DNA of 64,000 bases from positions 37,420 through 101,419 of the forward strand of contig JAPLPE010000012.1 in assembly GCA_026400355.1 (NCBI GenBank), in the 5' to 3' direction. The notes under the pieces were generated by a model, which was given only the letters and a program-made list of their open reading frames with translations, did not search any database and had not been told where the DNA came from. Source of the DNA: Rhodobacterales bacterium. Lineage in GTDB: Bacteria; Pseudomonadota; Alphaproteobacteria; Rhodobacterales; Rhodobacteraceae. This document shows positions 56,935 to 64,000 of the stretch, one piece after another. Each line of letters opens with the position of its first letter. Positions within the stretch are counted from its first letter, which is position 1. Both the position numbers and the translations under genes were made by a program.

Positions 56935-57140
56935 GCCGGGGGCTATCCTCTCCAAGACCTCGCCGAACATGAAGCTGGGGGTGGGCACACGATCGAATTG
57001 CACGTCGGCAAGAGCGAAGCCTTCCTCATCGGCATGGTCACCGTGCCGCAGGCCCGGACGCTGTTCTACACGGTCTACCGCTGGCGCCACGGTTCTTTCA
57101 GTTCGCTCACGGCTGCCGAGAGATTGACGAACGCGAATCG
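56935..57140 (+). pseudogene. Remnant of an RNase-A-like polymorphic toxin domain
   Basis: One frame reads GGYPLQDLAEHEAGGGHTIELHVGKSEAFLI and, after about 20 other residues, SFSSLTAAERLTNAN. The GGHTxxxHVGKS block and the later SFxxxxTAERxxxxA block are the signature of the bacterial RNase A-like toxin found at the C-terminus of CdiA and other contact-dependent toxins. There is no start codon with a ribosome site, no N-terminal delivery region and no immunity gene next to it, so I call it a fragment. It begins directly after repeat copy C and overlaps the 3' end of the opposite 524-residue gene. Confidence 0.5.
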
Positions 57141-58681
57141 GAATACTGGTGGAAGCGGGATGGCTTGTGTCCCTCGACGTCGGCGCGGTGGTGCGCGGCG
57201 TAGCACGCAAAGAAGCCTATCGGATACCAATCATCATACCGTGCATCGACGTCGTTCGAATACCGCAACGTGGCGACATAGAGCAGGATCGTGGCGAGGC
57301 CGATACCGCCAGGTCCATTGGCCTCGTTCTTGTCCAAGAGAAGGCGGGCGACCTGCTCCTCGAGGCGGATTCCACCTATCTTGCCAATTGAAATCCCCTT
57401 CTCCGGATCAGCCAGGTCGTCGTCGACACCAACGCCAATCGCTTTAAGTGTCTCCCTTGCGGAAATCCCGAAGAAATCGCCTTTCAGGTTACAACCGAGC
57501 AGTTCAGCAACACGCCGGGTGATCGTCCCTCCATCGTGTACCGCAACGATTGTGGATCTTTCGATGCCGCCGTCCTTGTTCCTCAAAGATCTCACTACGG
57601 CCACGAGCGCAGCTTGGAGAGCTAAACTGAAATGGCCGTGAAAATAGAAGATGCGCCACCGGTGAGCTATGTCCCTCAAAGCCTGATCAAATGGATCGAC
57701 TGATCGCGATAGCATGGAGGCATTTCCATGATAAAATACGAGATCCGCGAATTTCTCTTCGTCCAACCATGTAGCGTTTCTCTCACAAATGCGCGCGCAC
57801 TCTAGCAGAAGCAGGAGCGTCATCCGTCTCCGGTGATGGCCGCTTTCCGTGCCTGACCTATCACACGAGAAGAACACCTCGCGCAGAACTTGCCGATCTT
57901 CGGCGGATGGGGTGCCAATCTCGCACAACCCGGCGGCAGCACCAAAGTTGGTGAGGACACCACGATCGACGATTGACTTCACAGACCAATGGTTCGTCGC
58001 GTAGTCAGTTTGCTCAATGGAACGAAAAAATGCTTGCGCCAGACGCTTGCCGCGTTCGGACAGCATCGTTACGTCCACGTTCTCTTGGTCTTTGCGGAGT
58101 GCGTTTGTTTCTGGGTCAACCTCCTCGTTCACCCCGTCGTGCGCGACCTCGAACAGACCAAGATTGACAAGAGAGGCAATGTACGCGGCGCTCAATTGAC
58201 CTCGCGGAGACGCCAGATGTGACCAGCTCAATAAGTCGTAGGACGCCTGGGGCTCCGTGTTTGCTACCGCGACGGCCTTGTCAGAACCACCGAGGGCGCC
58301 TCCCTCGCACGCATGCCCGCCGTGGTGGAAAACGGCGCCCAGAACCATGGCCTTCTCCCTAGCCAAGACTCCTTCGACAAAACCTCGGTCGCCGGGCTTG
58401 TTTTCCTCCGTGTCCTTGTAGTCTTGAATGGCCCAAGGAAAGAAAGAGAAATACCTCGCCCTCGGCGTGATCGAGGTAATGCAATGCAATAACTCGGCCC
58501 CTAGGCGCGCGGACACCCGCAAGTTTAGACCGAGTGGATCCTGCGAGCTGGCAGCGGGAAGCTCCTTGTTCCACCTCAACATGACGAGACCCTCGTCGAG
58601 GCTCGCGAGGTTTAGTACCTGTGCAGGGCTTCGTGTCGCCAAGATTTCACTTCCTTGCATCGGCGTTCGCCGGACCAACAT
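57107..58681 (-). CDS. Hypothetical protein, possible defence-island component
   Basis: A 524-residue protein that I cannot assign. AGGAA lies eight bases before the ATG at 58681. The N-terminal part has LGLNLRVSARLGAELLHCITSITPRARYFSFFPWAIQDY (about residues 50-88), a pattern reminiscent of DUF6361-type proteins found near DNA defence systems; this resemblance is from memory and weak. The rest is mixed alpha/beta without a nuclease, helicase or kinase motif that I can see. The last 20 or so residues (SDSRSSISRQP) are encoded opposite the toxin remnant, so the original C-terminus may be lost. Neighbours are remnants and a truncated integrase. Confidence 0.65.
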   Translation of the reverse strand: MLVRRTPMQGSEILATRSPAQVLNLASLDEGLVMLRWNKELPAASSQDPLGLNLRVSARLGAELLHCITSITPRARYFSFFPWAIQDYKDTEENKPGDRGFVEGVLAREKAMVLGAVFHHGGHACEGGALGGSDKAVAVANTEPQASYDLLSWSHLASPRGQLSAAYIASLVNLGLFEVAHDGVNEEVDPETNALRKDQENVDVTMLSERGKRLAQAFFRSIEQTDYATNHWSVKSIVDRGVLTNFGAAAGLCEIGTPSAEDRQVLREVFFSCDRSGTESGHHRRRMTLLLLLECARICERNATWLDEEKFADLVFYHGNASMLSRSVDPFDQALRDIAHRWRIFYFHGHFSLALQAALVAVVRSLRNKDGGIERSTIVAVHDGGTITRRVAELLGCNLKGDFFGISARETLKAIGVGVDDDLADPEKGISIGKIGGIRLEEQVARLLLDKNEANGPGGIGLATILLYVATLRYSNDVDARYDDWYPIGFFACYAAHHRADVEGHKPSRFHQYSDSRSSISRQP

Positions 58682-58904
58682 TGCTTCTGTTCCTGCACTA
58701 CTTTTCCACGCCCCATATCAATCTTTCAGCGGTGATCGCTTCCCCTGTCTAGTAAAGCATACAGGGCAATCGGATCCCACAACCACTTCGAAAAAGGACA
58801 GACTCAGCGCGTAGGTTGTAATAACTAACCGTGTCCAGGACGCCGATGAAACAAGATCAACCGGGTTCAAACCAACCTATCCAACCCTCGACCACAATGC
58901 AGTT
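58682..58904. other. Intergenic space without recognised features
   Basis: A 223-bp, relatively A/T-rich stretch upstream of the 524-residue gene. It should contain the promoter of that gene, but I could not assign -35 and -10 boxes. No repeat or RNA gene was recognised. Confidence 0.5.
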
Positions 58905-59117
58905 TCATGCCTCAGTCCATGCAACCTCCGGATTTGCCTCCGCGACGGGCTCTTGTGTAAGAAGTACCAGGTCGGCTGGACTTGTCTGAATTAAGTCAAA
59001 TTCTTCACGGTCTGGTACTTTGTCCAGCACGAGTTCCCTCGCTGTTCTGATTGCCTCTGTTCGAGACAGCGGGTTGCGTACAATTGTCAGTTCGGCTTGA
59101 TCTCGACCTCCCGACAC
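58905..59117 (-). CDS. Short hypothetical protein or C-terminal fragment
   Basis: A 70-residue frame starting with GTG. The sequence LSRTEAIRTARELVLDKVPDREEFDLIQTSPADLVLLTQEP looks like a folded alpha/beta protein rather than a random shadow, and it ends in a stop with an acidic tail. Its start overlaps the 5' end of the integrase frame on the other strand by 21 bp, exactly where integrase similarity begins. It may be the remaining end of a longer gene cut by that junction. No family recognised. Confidence 0.35.
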   Translation of the reverse strand: MSGGRDQAELTIVRNPLSRTEAIRTARELVLDKVPDREEFDLIQTSPADLVLLTQEPVAEANPEVAWTEA

Positions 59118-60206
59118 AAAGGTTATCCTGATGTATCTCTGGCCGACGCCCGCATCAAGGCCAAGGCCGCACGCGCCAAGATCGAACAGGGCGTCGACCC
59201 CATCGTTGAACGCAAACTCGCAAGGCTGGCCCTTCTGGCATCACAGAAGCCCGTCCTGACGTTCGACATGGCTGCCGATGAGTTCATGACCTCGAAGAAG
59301 CTGGCCGAGTTTCGAAACGTGAAGCACGCGAAGCAGTGGCAGGCTACGATAATGACCTATGCCTCGCCTATCATCGGCGCCAAGGCAGTCGACCAGATAG
59401 TGCTATCCGACATCCTTGACGTCCTTAAACCGATCTGGGGCACGAAGAACGAAACGGCTTCAAGACTGCGCGCGAGGATCGAAGCGGTTTTGTCATGGGC
59501 TACAGTGAGCGGCCATCGGTCAGGCGACAATCCAGCCCGCTGGGCCGGGAACCTCAAGGAGATGCTACCATCTCCCGGCAAGACGACAAAGGTTGAGGGG
59601 CATCCTGCACTGGCGATCGACGACGTGCCGGCCTGGTTCATGAGGCTCCGGCAGCGTGACGGCATGGGTGCCCGTGCGCTCGAGTTCTTGGTGCTTGTTG
59701 CAGGTCGTTCTGGTGAGATCCGAGGAGCGACATGGAACGAGATCGACATGGTCGAGAAGATCTGGACCATTCCTGCCGCAAGGATGAAGGCCGACCGAGA
59801 ACACCGGGTGCCGCTGACGACGGCAGCGATCAATATCCTCGATCGCCTCAACAGATATAGTGATTGCCCTTTCGTATTTCCGTCAGTGCGCGGGAAGCAG
59901 ATGAGCGACATGACATTGTCGGCCGTCATGCGGCGTATGCATGAGACGGATGTCGTAGCCGACAAAAAGGGCTGGCTTGATCCTCGGTCTGGCAAACCGG
60001 CAGTTCCCCACGGAATACGATCCTCGTTCAAGGACTGGGCTTCGGACCGAACAGACTACCCGTCTGATATGTCTGAAGTTGCGCTGGCTCACAAAGTCGG
60101 CACACAGGTCGAGCAGGCATACCGGCGCGGTGATATGATGGGTAAGCGACGCTTGATGATGGAAGAATGGGCCCGCTTTGTGCTTGGCGCCTCTCAGTCA
60201 GCTTGA
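59097..60206 (+). pseudogene. Tyrosine recombinase/integrase, 5'-truncated
   Basis: A P4-like integrase of which 369 codons are open. Similarity starts at about residue 9 with YPDVSLADARIKAKAARAKIEQGVDP, which in full proteins lies some 60-70 residues from the start; the arm-type DNA-binding beginning is therefore missing. The core-binding domain and the catalytic domain are complete: Arg in AGRSGEIRG, HGIR, LAHKVG and the nucleophile Tyr in VEQAYRRGD. There is no good ribosome site before the frame. It runs towards the tRNA-Ser gene 1.5 kb away, the likely original attachment target. Residual activity cannot be excluded. Confidence 0.8.
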
Positions 60207-60838
60207 ACCTGTCGCTCCCCACCCCTCCGCAGCACGCCATCACCAAGCGGCCGCTGGAGCGCCACTGCCTCAGACCATGGTGCCGTCAGCCATGCCTCCC
60301 ACTCCCCCGGCTCGGTCAGGATCACAGGCATAGCCTTCGGATGCACCTCGCGCACGTCGGCGTTCGGCTCGCAGGTGAGGAAGCCGAAGAGGATATCCGT
60401 GGTCTCCCCGTCCTTCAGCTTCCTGACCGAGGTCCACGTCGTCCAGAGGCCCGCGAAGAACGCAGGTCGATCCTGGGGCAGCGAGAACCAGACGTTCTCC
60501 TTCGTGCGGTGATCTGGTTCAGCGAAGCTCGTCATCGGCACAAGACACCGATGTTCTGGGCTGAGCCAGCGGCGCCAGTGCGGGGACTTCGTATTGCGGA
60601 TGTTCGTGACGCCGCGGTCGGTCTTCTTGCCCACAAGGAACTGTGGCGGCGTCGGCATGCCCCAGCGCGCCATCGCCAGTTCCCGCTTGCCATCAGCGTT
60701 GCGCACAATAGGCGCCGGGTAGTCAGGATAGATCTGGCCCATGGCCGGCATGTTGCCGAGACTGTCAGTCAGGGGCAGCGGCGCAAAGAGGCGGCGCAGT
60801 TCGTCCTGCGTCCTTGTCATCGCATAGAGATTGCACAT
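60194..60838 (-). CDS. SOS response-associated peptidase (SRAP, YedK-like)
   Basis: A 214-residue SRAP protein. After removal of Met, Cys2 (MCNLY) is the residue that forms a thiazolidine link with abasic sites in single-stranded DNA. Other family parts are MARWGMPTPP, NIRNTKSPHWRRWL with the conserved Asn, RCLVPMTSFAEPD and the active-site His in EVHPKAMPVIL. AGGA lies eight bases before the ATG at 60838, which supports this start even though the frame continues upstream to 61084. It overlaps the integrase end by 13 bp on the other strand. SRAP genes are frequent passengers of integrated elements. Confidence 0.9.
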   Translation of the reverse strand: MCNLYAMTRTQDELRRLFAPLPLTDSLGNMPAMGQIYPDYPAPIVRNADGKRELAMARWGMPTPPQFLVGKKTDRGVTNIRNTKSPHWRRWLSPEHRCLVPMTSFAEPDHRTKENVWFSLPQDRPAFFAGLWTTWTSVRKLKDGETTDILFGFLTCEPNADVREVHPKAMPVILTEPGEWEAWLTAPWSEAVALQRPLGDGVLRRGGERQVQAD

Positions 60839-61084
60839 GTCGACTTCCTCACGTCCGAACTGGAACAGCGGTGATCTATATGAGGCCGTGATGGTGCCGT
60901 CGGCCAGCACCATCTGCGGGTGGGCGGCGACGAAACGCGAGGCGTCCTCGACGCAGCGGAAGTAGAAGGCGACGGAGTTGCCCAGCAGCGCGTGACCGGT
61001 GTGTTGGGCGAACTCCCCGTCGCCGATGTTGTCGCGCAGCCGCCCCCAACCTTGGCCGGCTATGTCGCGAACCTGTGCAAGCAC
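60839..61084 (-). CDS. Hypothetical protein, in frame with and upstream of SRAP
   Basis: An 82-codon segment that begins at GTG 61084 and runs without a stop into the SRAP frame. Its sequence (WGRLRDNIGDGEFAQHTGHALLGNSVAFYFRCVEDASRFVAAHP, then VLADGTITASYRSPLF) looks like a genuine small protein. GGAAGGA lies about 30 bases upstream, directly after the stop of the AlpA-type gene. As an 82-residue unit it has no stop codon of its own. Translation from here would give a 296-residue fusion with Cys at an internal position. Confidence 0.5.
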
Positions 61085-61114
61085 GACGATCGGTGCCTTC
61101 GCCTTCGTCCTTCC

Positions 61115-61354
61115 TTATGCTGCCAGGTTGTGCTGATAGCTGTCGGGCAGGTCGGAAATGTCGGACACAAGGCCGACTTGAAGCGTGTTCTCCCACGCTT
61201 CGATGTCAGCCAGGCGCCAGCGGGTGCTACCGCCGCTGAGCTTGAAGGCGGCCGGGAAAGTGCCTGCCGCCTTCCAGCGCCAGATGGTGGCCTTGGAGAT
61301 GCCGAGACGAGCGGCAACCTGCTGGACGGTGAGGTAGATGGTGATCGAGGCCAT
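61115..61354 (-). CDS. AlpA-type helix-turn-helix regulator
   Basis: A 79-residue MerR/AlpA-like DNA-binding protein: LTVQQVAARLGISKATIWRWKAAGTFPAAFKLSGGSTRWRLADIEAWE. Such proteins act as excision or expression factors in P4-like integrative elements, where they accompany the integrase. It is the gene nearest to the tRNA-Ser, in line with an element inserted there. Confidence 0.88.
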   Translation of the reverse strand: MASITIYLTVQQVAARLGISKATIWRWKAAGTFPAAFKLSGGSTRWRLADIEAWENTLQVGLVSDISDLPDSYQHNLAA

Positions 61355-61716
61355 GGACGGCTCCTTCTGTGATCAACTGAGCGCGGTTAGTCGCGCACCA
61401 TGTCTTATAGCGGATCACAGAGAGGGCTGCGGCGAAGGCGCTCTAGTGTGGCCTACGGGGCACGGTCTTGGCTAGGGGCGGCATACTAGGCCACGACCGC
61501 ATGTGCTGGTCGAGCTGTTTCGACCCTTAGATGGGTCTATGTCACAATGCGGCAGCAACGATGTCTGGGACTATGCTCAAGCTCAATTGCCCCGTCACTA
61601 CTGTCACCTTGTCTCGATCGACCTCAATCAGTCGCTCAGGGCTTGGTAGGGGCTTTGGTGGGATAGAAATTTACTCGAAATTTCGATCAACAAAATCAAT
61701 GCGTTATGCATGATAT
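61355..61716. other. Intergenic space between AlpA gene and tRNA-Ser
   Basis: A 362-bp stretch that should contain the element-side attachment site at the 3' end of the tRNA. I see no second copy of the tRNA 3' end in it. A 60-codon frame at 61531-61713 has no ribosome site or plausible composition and is not called. The last 60 bp before the tRNA are rich in A and T. Confidence 0.5.
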
Positions 61717-61806
61717 TGGCGGAGACGAAGGGATTCGAACCCTCGAGACGATTTCCCGTCTGCACCCTTAGCAGGGGTGTGCCTTCGACCACTCGGCCAC
61801 GTCTCC
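61717..61806 (-). tRNA. tRNA-Ser (anticodon GCT)
   Basis: A 90-base gene on the minus strand. The acceptor arms are GGAGACG (61806-61800) and CGTCTCC, followed by G and an encoded CCA (61719-61717). The D arm starts with TGGCCGAGTGG. The anticodon stem CACCC/GGGTG encloses CTGCTAA with anticodon GCT at 61772-61770. A long variable arm typical of class II serine tRNAs and the T arm GAGGGTTCGAATCCC follow. It is the probable insertion target of the adjacent integrase-bearing element. Confidence 0.96.
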
Positions 61807-62185
61807 GACGCCCCGTTTACGGTTGGCTTGGGCGGAAAACAAGATCATTATCGCGCGACTTGACAAGACGATGTTTGGGCGGACGGGCTGCAACGGTCGG
61901 ATACGTCCGCAAGTCGGACCTGGCAGGGCTTCGGTGAACGCCGGACCCTTTCCCTGCCAGCTGATCGTCGCCCTGCCGGGGTAATTCTGCGGCAGCGGGC
62001 CGGAAAGCCAATCTGTATCAGTCCGGCCCCCGTCGACATCGCCTAGCTTTGACACAGGTAACCGGATTTCCGGCCGCCTGTGTGGTTACCGATTGTGCGT
62101 GAAGCGGCACGTGACGGGTCAGTGTTCCCTGGACCCGGTTTCATGGCGCTTCACGGTTTCGGGACTTTCAAAGAAGGAACTGACG
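61807..62185. other. Intergenic space with an inverted repeat
   Basis: This 379-bp stretch lies between tRNA-Ser and a small gene. GGTAACC (62057-62063) and GGTTACC (62084-62090) form an inverted repeat around 20 bases that contain a further small palindrome (CGG..CCG). It stands about 100 bp before the small gene and might be a regulatory site. TTGACA at 62049-62054 has no acceptable -10 partner. Nothing else was recognised. Confidence 0.4.
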
Positions 62186-62398
62186 ATGACTGATATGCAC
62201 AATAGCACTCTGCCTGTCGCTGCAACGACCACGGCGGACAAGATGAGATCGGTCAAGGCCGCATGGGACAAGGCGCCTGCGGGCCCCAAGAAGGATGCGG
62301 CGCTCAAGCATTTCCAGGCTGCCGAGAAGGCCGACACCGCGTATGACGATGCTGCTGTGAACAAGGAACTCGACGCAGCAGCACACGCTTTGGTCTGA
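62186..62398 (+). CDS. Small hypothetical protein
   Basis: A 70-residue, Ala- and Lys-rich, probably all-helical protein (KMRSVKAAWDKAPAGPKKDAALKHFQAAEKADTAYDDAAVNKELDAAAHAL). AAGGA lies eight bases before the ATG at 62186, and a hairpin terminator follows the stop. This supports a real, separately transcribed gene. The family is unknown to me. It is convergent with the Crp/Fnr regulator gene. Confidence 0.75.
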   Translation: MTDMHNSTLPVAATTTADKMRSVKAAWDKAPAGPKKDAALKHFQAAEKADTAYDDAAVNKELDAAAHALV

Positions 62399-62408
62399 AA
62401 ATGACGAA

Positions 62409-62434
62409 GCCGTCCCGGAAATTTCCGGGGCGGC
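62409..62434 (+). terminator. Hairpin terminator after the small gene
   Basis: GCCGTCCCGGAAA pairs with TTTCCGGGGCGGC (one G-U) and is followed within 20 bases by a short run of T (GCTTTTGG). It lies between two convergent genes and may serve both. Confidence 0.65.
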
Positions 62435-62453
62435 ACTTGGGTGCTTTTGGCGG

Positions 62454-63185
62454 CTACTTCAGCAGCGGCCCGTCATGGTCCAGATAGGAACGATCGAACT
62501 CGGCCATTTCCACCAGTTTATCGTAGTCGTCAAACTCCACCTGGCCGCGTCGAAAGGTGCAAAGCCCATCCTCACGTAGCTGGCGCAGGACCCGGTTAAC
62601 GTGCACCGAGCTGAGCCCGAGGGCATCGGCCAGGTGGTACTGTGACAGCGGACAATCGAATCCTGCCTTTGTGCCGCGCCCAATGAGGCGAAGCCGAGCA
62701 CCGAGTTCCAGCAGGAAGTGCCCCATGCGCTGCGGGGCATCGCGACGGCCTAGACCGACGAGATGTTCGACCACCATGGCCTCGTCGCGGGAGGCGGCCC
62801 ATAGAACGGCGGCGGCCAGACGCGGGCGCTTGGCAAATGCCTCCAGCAAGTCGCTCGCAATGATTTCAGACGCCTCGACCCGCGTGATCGGCTCGACACT
62901 GTGGTCAGAAGTGCGGAACAGAACTGACCGCAGCCCAAGGAAGTCACCGGGGATCTGGAAATCGACAATCTGGCGCGTGCCGGACGGCAGGATCTTGTAG
63001 GAACACACCCAGCCCTCGGCCAGAATATAAGCCACCGGATTCTTCTGGCCCTCGTGCGACATGTCGCGACCGGCCGGATACTTGCGCCGACGTCCATAAA
63101 GATCAGACAGGGCTCTCAGGTCATCCTCAGACAAGGTGACGAAAGCAGACAGCTTGCGCGCGAACGGACTATCCAGAACTTTCAA
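62454..63185 (-). CDS. Crp/Fnr family transcriptional regulator
   Basis: A 243-residue regulator. Residues about 15-140 form the cyclic-nucleotide-like sensor domain (RRKYPAGRDMSHEGQ, YILAEGWVCSYKILPSGTRQIVDFQIPGDFLGL). The C-terminal winged helix-turn-helix is PLSQYHLADALGLSSVHVNRVLRQLREDGLCTF. It lacks the N-terminal Cys cluster of oxygen-sensing Fnr. This subtype is common in Rhizobiales and Rhodobacterales, often near small stress genes. The signal is unknown. Confidence 0.92.
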   Translation of the reverse strand: MKVLDSPFARKLSAFVTLSEDDLRALSDLYGRRRKYPAGRDMSHEGQKNPVAYILAEGWVCSYKILPSGTRQIVDFQIPGDFLGLRSVLFRTSDHSVEPITRVEASEIIASDLLEAFAKRPRLAAAVLWAASRDEAMVVEHLVGLGRRDAPQRMGHFLLELGARLRLIGRGTKAGFDCPLSQYHLADALGLSSVHVNRVLRQLREDGLCTFRRGQVEFDDYDKLVEMAEFDRSYLDHDGPLLK

Positions 63186-63369
63186 GAGCCCCTCCTTGCC
63201 AACTGGTCCACCAGCGGCATCGACCCTGTCCGACAGTGACGAGCAAGACTTTGAACCACGGCTAACATGGATCAGTCGGACGCGTGGAAATCACTTCATC
63301 ATTTCAGCCGAAGCAGGCGGACAGATGCCGCTGCCGCAACCCATCGCGCATTCGGAAGGTTGGGCCACA

Positions 63370-63606
63370 ATGTCGGAACCTCGTGATCTCCATGGCCGGG
63401 CTGCTCTGACGATATGCGAAGCCCTGCTGCTTGCACTGAATGACCGCGATATCTTGCCCGAGAAGGAGATTGTCGGTGTTCTCAAGGATGCAGCAGCCAC
63501 GCATGAAAACGTGCCGTCAGGCGACAAGGGCGCGGCCATGCATAAGGCCGTCGCAGAACTGATCCAGGCGATCATTGATGGCGGAAACTCTGTCCGCCGA
63601 CCGTGA
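63370..63606 (+). CDS. Small hypothetical protein
   Basis: A 78-residue protein, largely helical: LTICEALLLALNDRDILPEKEIVGVLKDAAATHEN followed by KAVAELIQAIIDGG. Similar small proteins with an ALTICEALLLAL motif occur in other alphaproteobacteria, as far as I remember, without known function. The ATG at 63370 fits the start of the conserved part; the frame is open further upstream. Confidence 0.7.
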   Translation: MSEPRDLHGRAALTICEALLLALNDRDILPEKEIVGVLKDAAATHENVPSGDKGAAMHKAVAELIQAIIDGGNSVRRP

Positions 63607-64000
63607 GGGACGCCCCAACAACCCGGCAGCTTGAGCCTGCGCATCGGGTGTACAACCTGAAGTCACGTAGTCCTTGTTCACCTATAGTCTGCGCGGCAGG
63701 GCAAGGGCCCTGGGCTAAGATTGACCCGATGTCAGCAAAAAAACTTCAGAATCCACTTGCTGCCCCCCGAATCTGGATGTAGAGACTGCCTTCACCATCG
63801 TGCGACAACGACGGAAACGAAGTGGTCGAAACGAATGGAACCAGAGACAAGCAGGGCGGGGCGCGCCGGTAAGGTAGGGCGCACTTGTTTTTGTTTGGTC
63901 TCTACGTTGTTTGACATTGATGATATCTGAAGGGATATGTGGGCGGTTTGGTCTGTTTTTCGATGGATCGACGTCTGTATATCTAGCGCCGGTAGCGAGC
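63607..64000. other. Right-end stretch without recognised features
   Basis: No gene, RNA or repeat could be supported in these 394 bp. A 69-codon frame at 63721-63930 has no ribosome site and an unlikely composition. The composition becomes richer in T towards the right edge, so a promoter of a gene outside the window is possible. Confidence 0.5.

Noticed and set aside
56998..57447. A 149-codon frame on + that includes the toxin-like segment
   Set aside because: Only the first 45 or so codons resemble the toxin. The rest mirrors the opposite 524-residue gene, so it is not called as one gene.
61531..61713. A 60-codon frame before tRNA-Ser
   Set aside because: It has no ribosome site and a Ser/Arg-rich, low-complexity sequence that does not look like a protein.
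62049..62080. Possible promoter with TTGACA upstream of the small gene at 62186
   Set aside because: No -10 box is found at 16-19 bases; the positions expected for it are GC-rich.

Overview
The window looks like a chromosome segment of a high-GC alphaproteobacterium of the Rhodobacteraceae/Paracoccaceae group (Rhodobacter, Gemmobacter, Tabrizicola type). The reasons are an aerobic cobaltochelatase pair (CobS, CobT) near BolA and a J-domain protein, purA followed by a DUF2842 gene, secG before pyrG, malate synthase G, strong GC bias at third codon positions, and the general look of the proteins. The genus is an inference from protein resemblance; no rRNA or other marker is present.

Layout. 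(1) 1-3088, minus: an operon of an M20 deacylase/peptidase, a peptide-type substrate-binding protein and the start of a DppB-type permease. (2) 3222-4537: a small membrane protein and a LysR regulator that seems to start at CTG. (3) 4757-10188: a putrescine-type ABC transporter with gamma-aminobutyraldehyde dehydrogenase, in the same order as ydcSTUV-patD of E. coli. (4) 10361-17514: a DeoR regulator, then a tightly packed glutamine-synthetase-like ligase, aldehyde dehydrogenase, iron alcohol dehydrogenase and LuxR/MalT-type regulator, probably for glutamylated amine or amino-alcohol breakdown. A RutR-like palindrome lies between (3) and (4). (5) 17721-26736: a complete peptide-type ABC importer translationally coupled to a HyuA-like protein and two DUF917 paralogues, a candidate hydantoin or thiohydantoin uptake and degradation operon. 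(6) 26912-28995: a broken substrate-binding/VWA gene and a membrane protein. (7) 29001-38635: DUF427, Xaa-Pro aminopeptidase, CobT, FMN reductase, CobS, an ECF sigma/anti-sigma pair, a J-domain protein, BolA and DUF4177. (8) 38758-44481: GatB, two related lytic-transglycosylase-like proteins, an acyltransferase, and an ArsR regulator coupled to a double AHSA1 protein. (9) 44671-55983: malate synthase G, hydrolase, PuuD-like amidase, MATE exporter, lyxose-isomerase family protein, DUF2842, PurA, small proteins, SecG and PyrG.

(10) 55984-61806 is the accessory part. It runs from pyrG to a tRNA-Ser(GCT) gene and holds a GIY-YIG-like protein, a dispersed repeat, the remnant of an RNase-A-type polymorphic toxin, an unrecognised 524-residue protein that may be defence related, a 5'-truncated tyrosine integrase, an SRAP (YedK-like) gene and an AlpA-type regulator. 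It reads as a degraded integrative island at the tRNA. (11) 61807-64000 holds a small hypothetical gene with a terminator, a Crp/Fnr regulator and another small hypothetical gene.

The best candidates for something undescribed are a 190-220 bp intergenic repeat present three times (near 34.0, 51.2 and 56.8 kb), the HyuA/DUF917 importer operon, the glutamylation cluster with its palindrome, and the 524-residue island protein. All statements come from reading the sequence by eye; no database search or alignment was run.
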